A DNA stretch of 41,037 nucleotides from Nostocales cyanobacterium (lineage in GTDB: Bacteria > Cyanobacteriota > Cyanobacteriia > Cyanobacteriales > Nostocaceae), in the NCBI GenBank assembly GCA_004292695.1, contig RDXV01000025.1, positions 1-41,037 of the forward strand, read 5' to 3'. How positions within the stretch are numbered: position 1 is the first letter of the stretch; every line of letters begins with the position of its first letter. Positions 38,001 to 41,037 of the stretch are shown piece after piece. Under the pieces are notes generated by a model, which saw nothing but the letters and a program-made list of their open reading frames with translations, did not search any database and was not told the origin of the DNA. The position numbers and the translations under genes were made by a program.

Positions 38001-38306
38001 GGTTTAAACTTAACTAGGGCAAATAATGTTTTTCATTTTGACAGATGGTGGAATCCTGCGGTAGAGAACCAAGCTACAGATAGGGTATTTAGAATTGGAC
38101 AAACTAAAAATGTACAAGTTCATAAATTTGTATGTACTGGCACTTTAGAAGAAAAAATTAATGACATGATTGAAAGTAAAAAACAATTAGCTGAACAAGT
38201 TGTTGGTGCAGGTGAAGAATGGTTAACAGAATTAAATACAGATCAATTACGTGATTTATTATTACTAGATAGAAATGCAATCATTGATGATGAAAGCGAA
38301 GACTAA
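35043..38306 (+). CDS. SNF2-family DEAD/DEAH-like helicase
   Basis: A 1,087-residue bacterial SWI2/SNF2 ATPase, acting as a DNA translocase. The N-terminal 600 residues are the poorly conserved bacterial SNF2-associated part. They include a small in-frame Asp-Lys-Thr-Ile repeat near residue 123-135. Motif I is A631-DDMGLGKS639, and motif II is D733-EAQ736. ALTGTPVENRLQELWSILDF follows as motif III. The second RecA-like lobe has ALIFTQFAEWGKLL, then ILSLKAGGVGLNLTRANNVF and DRWWNPAVENQATDRVFRIG. The next gene encodes a SWIM zinc-finger protein, a pairing known from many bacteria. Role in DNA repair, transcription recycling or defence is unresolved. Confidence 0.93.
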   Translation: MAILHGIWLNNENKNCLFLWGETWRNAQVDIKSINSAIDIPFHPLSMTGAELGEWLEKNNLGINNCIQNTKPGKNNVGSTKTRSIKNKTENTLPIKSQIIAVITNYIEKDQTLAPLHSASLDIDKTIDKTIDKNTRQYLQPWQIEGFCLKPQDAIKFLTALPLSSKDSKDALLGGDLRFWVQMARWSLDLIARCKFLPVIDNSDSDFVAKWQVLLDSATDTTRLEKFAAIMPLICRTFQTDREDKTEDKINYLKVDFPHSSQQLILDFLNNIVDAQIREMLGYQSPVDNRLMMSLPSAVQQWLQSLNSTSSVINGDVKGLERLESVIKSWTRPLQHQLTGKAAFRTCFQLKPPTTETTNWQLNYFLQAVDEPEFLIDATTIWNHPLETLVYQNRTIEQPQETFLRGLGLASRLYPIITPSLETESPEFCTLNPMQAYEFIKSVTWKLEDNGLGVILPPSLANREGWANRLGLKINAEPVKQQQGRLGLQSLLNFQWQLAIGGQTISKSEFDQLVALNSPLVEINGEWVELRNQDIKTAQNFFASRKEQMSLSLEDALRISTGDTQVIEKLPVVSFDAAGALQELVATLTNNQDIQPLPTPQNFCGQLRPYQERGAAWLAFLERWGLGACLADDMGLGKSVQFIVFLLHLQEQNALEHPTLLVCPTSVLGNWEREVKKFAPKLKVLQYHGDKRPKGKTFTATINKYDLVITSYSLVQRDIKLLQTMNWQMIVLDEAQNIKNADSKQSQAVRKLETTFRVALTGTPVENRLQELWSILDFLNPGYLGNKQFFQRRFAMPIEKYGDADSLAQLRSLVQPFILRRLKTDKSIIQDLPDKQEMNVFCGLTAEQGQLYQQLVDESLVAIESADGLQRRGLILGLLVKLKQICNHPAQFLKESSLGKYNSGKLQRLEEMLEEVLAEENRALIFTQFAEWGKLLKPHLEKRLGREVLFLYGSTTKNQREEMIDRFQNDPQAPPIMILSLKAGGVGLNLTRANNVFHFDRWWNPAVENQATDRVFRIGQTKNVQVHKFVCTGTLEEKINDMIESKKQLAEQVVGAGEEWLTELNTDQLRDLLLLDRNAIIDDESED

Positions 38307-38465
<159 letters not shown>

Positions 38466-39317
38466 ATGACTCAAGAAACTTTACAAGCAAGCAGAGAATG
38501 GTGGTCACAAAGATGGCTAGATTTACTAGATTCATACCGTTTTAAAAAACGCTTAGAACGGGCAAGAAATTATTCTCGACAAGGGAATGTTTTAAGTATT
38601 GAATTTAAAGGTGCTAAAGTTTTAGCTAAAGTACAAGGTAGTGAAATAGAACCTTATCAAGTGTCCTTATCACTGGATGCTTTTAGTGATGAAGAATGGG
38701 GTTATGTGATTGAAACTCTCTCCCAAAAATCCCTTTTTGCAGCTAAATTATTAGCGGGAGAAATGCCTCAAAATATCGAAGACGTTTTTATCAGTAATGG
38801 ACTTTCACTATTTCCTTTTAGTTTGGGTGACGTTCACAGTAAATGCTCCTGTCCTGATAAAGCTGTACCTTGTAAACATATCGGAGCGGTATATTATCAA
38901 TTGGGCGATCGCTTCAGTGAAGATCCCTTTGTTTTATTCCAACTCAGAGGTAGAACAAGAGAGCAAATTATCACCGATTTAAGGCAATTACGTAGTCTTA
39001 AAAATCCACCACAGACTAAAACCACCTCTTCGGAAAATCAAACATCAACCCCTGAAGAAAAAGTTAATAAATGTCAAGAATTATTACAATTAAATAAATT
39101 TTGGCAATATAACGAGCCACTAGAATCATCCTTAGTGGTAATTTCTCCCAGTGTCGGTGAGACAGTTTTGGATACTTTAGGAACAATTCCCATTGCCAAA
39201 GATCAGGATAACGCAGTTACATCATCCACCAGCGATTTGATTATGAACTATTTACAAACCATTTATAAAGATGTAAGTCAAAAGGCATTTTTAGCAGCCA
39301 TGAAAGTAGGTGAATAA
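38466..39317 (+). CDS. SWIM zinc-finger protein, partner of the SNF2 helicase
   Basis: A 283-residue protein with the SWIM motif C127-x-C129-x6-C136-x-H138 (CSCPDKAVPCKHIGAVYY), a zinc site thought to bind DNA or proteins. The N-terminal 120 residues hold a basic helix (YRFKKRLERARNYSRQGNV) and a beta-rich region (IEFKGAKVLAKVQGSEIEPY). The C-terminal third is low-complexity (KTTSSENQTSTPEEK), with a helical end. It lies 159 bases after the SNF2 gene on the same strand, and the pair probably acts as one complex. The ATG follows ATTCTAAATTCTC directly, with no Shine-Dalgarno. Confidence 0.9.
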   Translation: MTQETLQASREWWSQRWLDLLDSYRFKKRLERARNYSRQGNVLSIEFKGAKVLAKVQGSEIEPYQVSLSLDAFSDEEWGYVIETLSQKSLFAAKLLAGEMPQNIEDVFISNGLSLFPFSLGDVHSKCSCPDKAVPCKHIGAVYYQLGDRFSEDPFVLFQLRGRTREQIITDLRQLRSLKNPPQTKTTSSENQTSTPEEKVNKCQELLQLNKFWQYNEPLESSLVVISPSVGETVLDTLGTIPIAKDQDNAVTSSTSDLIMNYLQTIYKDVSQKAFLAAMKVGE

Positions 39318-39708
39318 ATTACTAGCTGAGTAAGTATCAATTGAACTAAGGTTTAAAGGTTATGCAAACCCATTTACCTCTCAATTTTTACTAAATTTGT
39401 GCTTAAATTTAGAGGATAACTGACTCTTTGAAAGTATCATGTTGTCATCACAAATAAACATTGATCAATGTATCACTGTTTATTTAAGTAAGTTGGCATA
39501 AAAAAACAGAGGTATGTTACAAAATGTAAAATCGCTAAAAGTCCCTTTACTCTTGCCTTTTGCCTTTTGCCTTTTGCCTTGCCACAACGATAAAATTTAA
39601 CGCCCACCTACTTATACTTGTTATCTAGTTGATTACTCGTAAATTTGTCTAACATCAGGGATGACAATGTTCACGACTAAAATTACCAAATTCTGAACAG
39701 GAGAATAT
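39318..39708 (+). other. Gene-free gap upstream of the SPFH gene
   Basis: 391 bases with no gene. A short repeat TTTTGCC occurs three to four times at 39551-39580. The promoter of the SPFH gene should lie between 39590 and 39690. The ribosome-binding sequence AACAGGAGA is seen six bases before the ATG. Confidence 0.5.
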
Positions 39709-40554
39709 ATGGATTTATTTATTGCAATAGTTGTATTAGCACTAATAGGCTACGCTTTTGGATCAGCTAAATTAATTAATCAAGGAAATGTTGCCGTAGT
39801 TGAAAGATTAGGTAAGTATCATAAAATACTGGATTCAGGAATACATTTTATTGTTCCTTTAATTGACCAGATTGTAATGGAAGATACAACTAGGGAGCAA
39901 GTATTAGATATCAAACCTCAAAATGTGATTACCAAAGACAATATTTACTTAGAAGTTGATGGAGTAGTGTACTGGAAAATTATAGACATTGAAAGAAGCT
40001 TTTATGCAATTGATGACTTACAACAAGCACTTTCTAACTTAACTATCACGACTTTACGAGAAATGATAGCTCAAAACAGCCTAGAAGATACCAATATGTC
40101 TAGAGCGGAAATGGACAGAACAATTTTATCTCAACTAAATACTATTACAGCAGGATGGGGAGTAGAAATTATTCGTTTGGATATTCAAAGCATTACCCCA
40201 CCAGAAAGTGTTCGCGCATCAATGCAAGAAGAGCGTGCAGCAGAAATTAAAAAGAGAGCTTTAATATCTGCCGCTGAGGGAGAAAGACAAGCTGCCATTA
40301 AAAAAGCAGAAGGAACTAAAACTTCAATGGAAATTATTTCTCAAGTCCTCCGTTCCCATCCAGAAAGTAAAGACATCTTGAGGTATCTTGTCGCCCAAGA
40401 CTATGTACAAGCTAGTCAGAAACTCAGTGAAAGTAACAATGCCAAAATAGTATTTGTAGATCCAGTAAATTCTACAGATATGTTTCAAGAATTAATTGCG
40501 GAATCAGTTAATAAAGATGATGATGGTAAAAATTTGAGTAATGGTAGCAATTAG
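39709..40554 (+). CDS. SPFH/band-7 family protein (stomatin/QmcA-like)
   Basis: A 281-residue membrane-anchored scaffold protein. It has an N-terminal membrane segment at residues 2-19 (DLFIAIVVLALIGYAFG). The band-7 domain begins INQGNVAVVERLGKYHKIL, then GIHFIVPLIDQIV and TREQVLDIKPQNVITKDN. The characteristic helix TTLREMIAQNSLEDTNMSR and a coiled coil (ERAAEIKKRALISAAEGERQ) follow. Members cluster in membrane microdomains and often assist membrane proteases such as FtsH; here no NfeD or protease gene is adjacent. AGGAG precedes the ATG. It converges with psbA. Confidence 0.93.
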   Translation: MDLFIAIVVLALIGYAFGSAKLINQGNVAVVERLGKYHKILDSGIHFIVPLIDQIVMEDTTREQVLDIKPQNVITKDNIYLEVDGVVYWKIIDIERSFYAIDDLQQALSNLTITTLREMIAQNSLEDTNMSRAEMDRTILSQLNTITAGWGVEIIRLDIQSITPPESVRASMQEERAAEIKKRALISAAEGERQAAIKKAEGTKTSMEIISQVLRSHPESKDILRYLVAQDYVQASQKLSESNNAKIVFVDPVNSTDMFQELIAESVNKDDDGKNLSNGSN

Positions 40555-40741
40555 GGTTTGCTGAGAAAGTCTTTTCGTTCAGGTAGGGAACAGGGAACAG
40601 GGAACAGGGGACAGTTTCAGCTATCTATCATCCCCAAATTTTGGGATTTCCAGCCCCCAAAATGCACAGTTTTTCAGGTTTCACCTTCAAAAATCTTGGT
40701 TTTACTTGGTTTTATATTTATTCAGCAAACCCCCATACAGT
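40555..40741. repeat. Gap with GGGAACA heptamer repeats between the SPFH gene and psbA
   Basis: Heptamers AGGGAAC/AGGGGAC are repeated three to four times at 40586-40612. CCCAAATTTTGGG near 40635 is a small palindrome that could act at the end of the SPFH transcript but lacks a U-tract. The 61-codon open frame here is repeat-derived. Confidence 0.7.
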
Positions 40742-40770
40742 AAAAAACACCCCCCATTTCTGGAGAGTGT
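40742..40770 (-). terminator. Rho-independent terminator of psbA
   Basis: Reading with the gene, ACACTCTCC (40770-40762), loop AGAAAT and GGGGGGTGT (40755-40747) form a 9-bp stem with two G-U pairs. A run of T residues follows (40747-40742). It lies about 42 bases after the psbA stop. Confidence 0.92.
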
Positions 40771-40811
40771 CTTGATTTATTTAACTAAGTTTATTAAACC
40801 CAGTTTCAGAA

Positions 40812-41037
40812 TTAACCGTTGATAGCAGGAGCGCTCATTGCAACAGGAGCAACTTCACCAGCAGCTAAGTCTAAGGGGAAGTTGTGAGCGTTACGCTCGT
40901 GCATTACTTCCATACCTAAGTTAGAGCGGTTGATGATGTCAGCCCATGTACCAACCACACGACCTTGAGAATCAATGATGGATTGGTTGAAGTTGAAACC
41001 GTTCAAGTTGAACGCCATTGTGCTTACACCCAACGCT
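40812..41037 (-). CDS. psbA: Photosystem II D1 protein (partial, C-terminal end)
   Basis: The last 75 codons of the D1 reaction-centre protein; the rest lies beyond the right edge. The visible part runs from [16 protein letters not shown] to the stop. It includes [13 protein letters not shown], which holds the manganese-cluster ligands known as H332, E333, H337, D342 and the C-terminal A344. The cleavable extension [16 protein letters not shown], typical of cyanobacterial D1, follows. CtpA would cleave after the alanine corresponding to A344 (family knowledge). A strong terminator follows. Cyanobacteria usually have several psbA copies; which form this is cannot be told from the C-terminus alone. 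Confidence 0.97.
   Translation of the reverse strand, partial: ALGVSTMAFNLNGFNFNQSIIDSQGRVVGTWADIINRSNLGMEVMHERNAHNFPLDLAAGEVAPVAMSAPAING

Noticed and set aside
40558-40743. 61-codon open frame after the SPFH gene
   Set aside because: Its sequence is largely translated heptamer repeat (AGGGAAC) and the psbA terminator region.

Overview
The window is a contiguous chromosomal segment of a filamentous, probably heterocyst-forming cyanobacterium of the Nostocales (Anabaena/Nostoc/Dolichospermum type). Evidence: RNA polymerase beta-prime is split into rpoC1 and rpoC2; the photosystem II D1 gene psbA and the nitrogen regulator ntcA are present; HIP1 octamers (GCGATCGC) recur; and intergenic gaps are filled with short tandem heptamer repeats. 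The sequence is AT-rich. I cannot name the species from sequence alone.

Layout. (1) 1-10410, minus strand: rpsT, tatD, rpoB, rpoC1 and rpoC2 (rpoC2 runs off the left edge). (2) 10411-13216, plus strand: a 785-bp gene-free region with RNA-like inverted repeats, then hisD and a universal stress protein. (3) 13289-17805, minus strand: a tripartite exporter set (membrane fusion protein, MacB/FtsX-type permease, TolC-like channel), with a MITE-like element between the first two genes and no ATPase in the cluster. (4) 18037-19246, minus strand: three small secreted proteins, each followed directly by the same 31-bp palindrome. (5) 19808-20604, minus strand: a decayed toxin-antitoxin pair (PIN nuclease and ribbon-helix-helix antitoxin). 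(6) 21178-25959, minus strand: a Wza-like polysaccharide export protein with a clear terminator, an ABC ATPase, hisB and fabI. (7) 26349-29424, plus strand: ntcA, a DUF3084 coiled-coil membrane protein and a YqgF/RuvX-like protein. (8) 29460-34752, minus strand: a DUF3146-like protein, an orphan 810-residue zinc-ribbon plus PD-(D/E)XK nuclease, and pnp. (9) 35043-40554, plus strand: an SNF2 helicase with a SWIM zinc-finger partner, and an SPFH/band-7 protein. (10) 40812-41037, minus strand: the 3' end of psbA with its terminator.

Most of the window is core metabolism: transcription (rpoBC), RNA turnover (pnp), histidine synthesis (hisB, hisD), fatty acid synthesis (fabI), nitrogen control (ntcA) and photosynthesis (psbA). 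The accessory material lies mainly at 13-21 kb and 29.8-32.3 kb. The best candidate for an undescribed system is the single-gene nuclease at 29859-32291, which has the look of a stand-alone defence or DNA-processing factor. The other notable theme is repeats invading gene borders. Heptamer arrays fill both gaps of the rpoB-rpoC1-rpoC2 operon as long inverted repeats and directly abut start codons. A palindrome abuts or supplies stop codons. Two genes are preceded by what look like 3' relics of an IS200/IS605-type tnpB.
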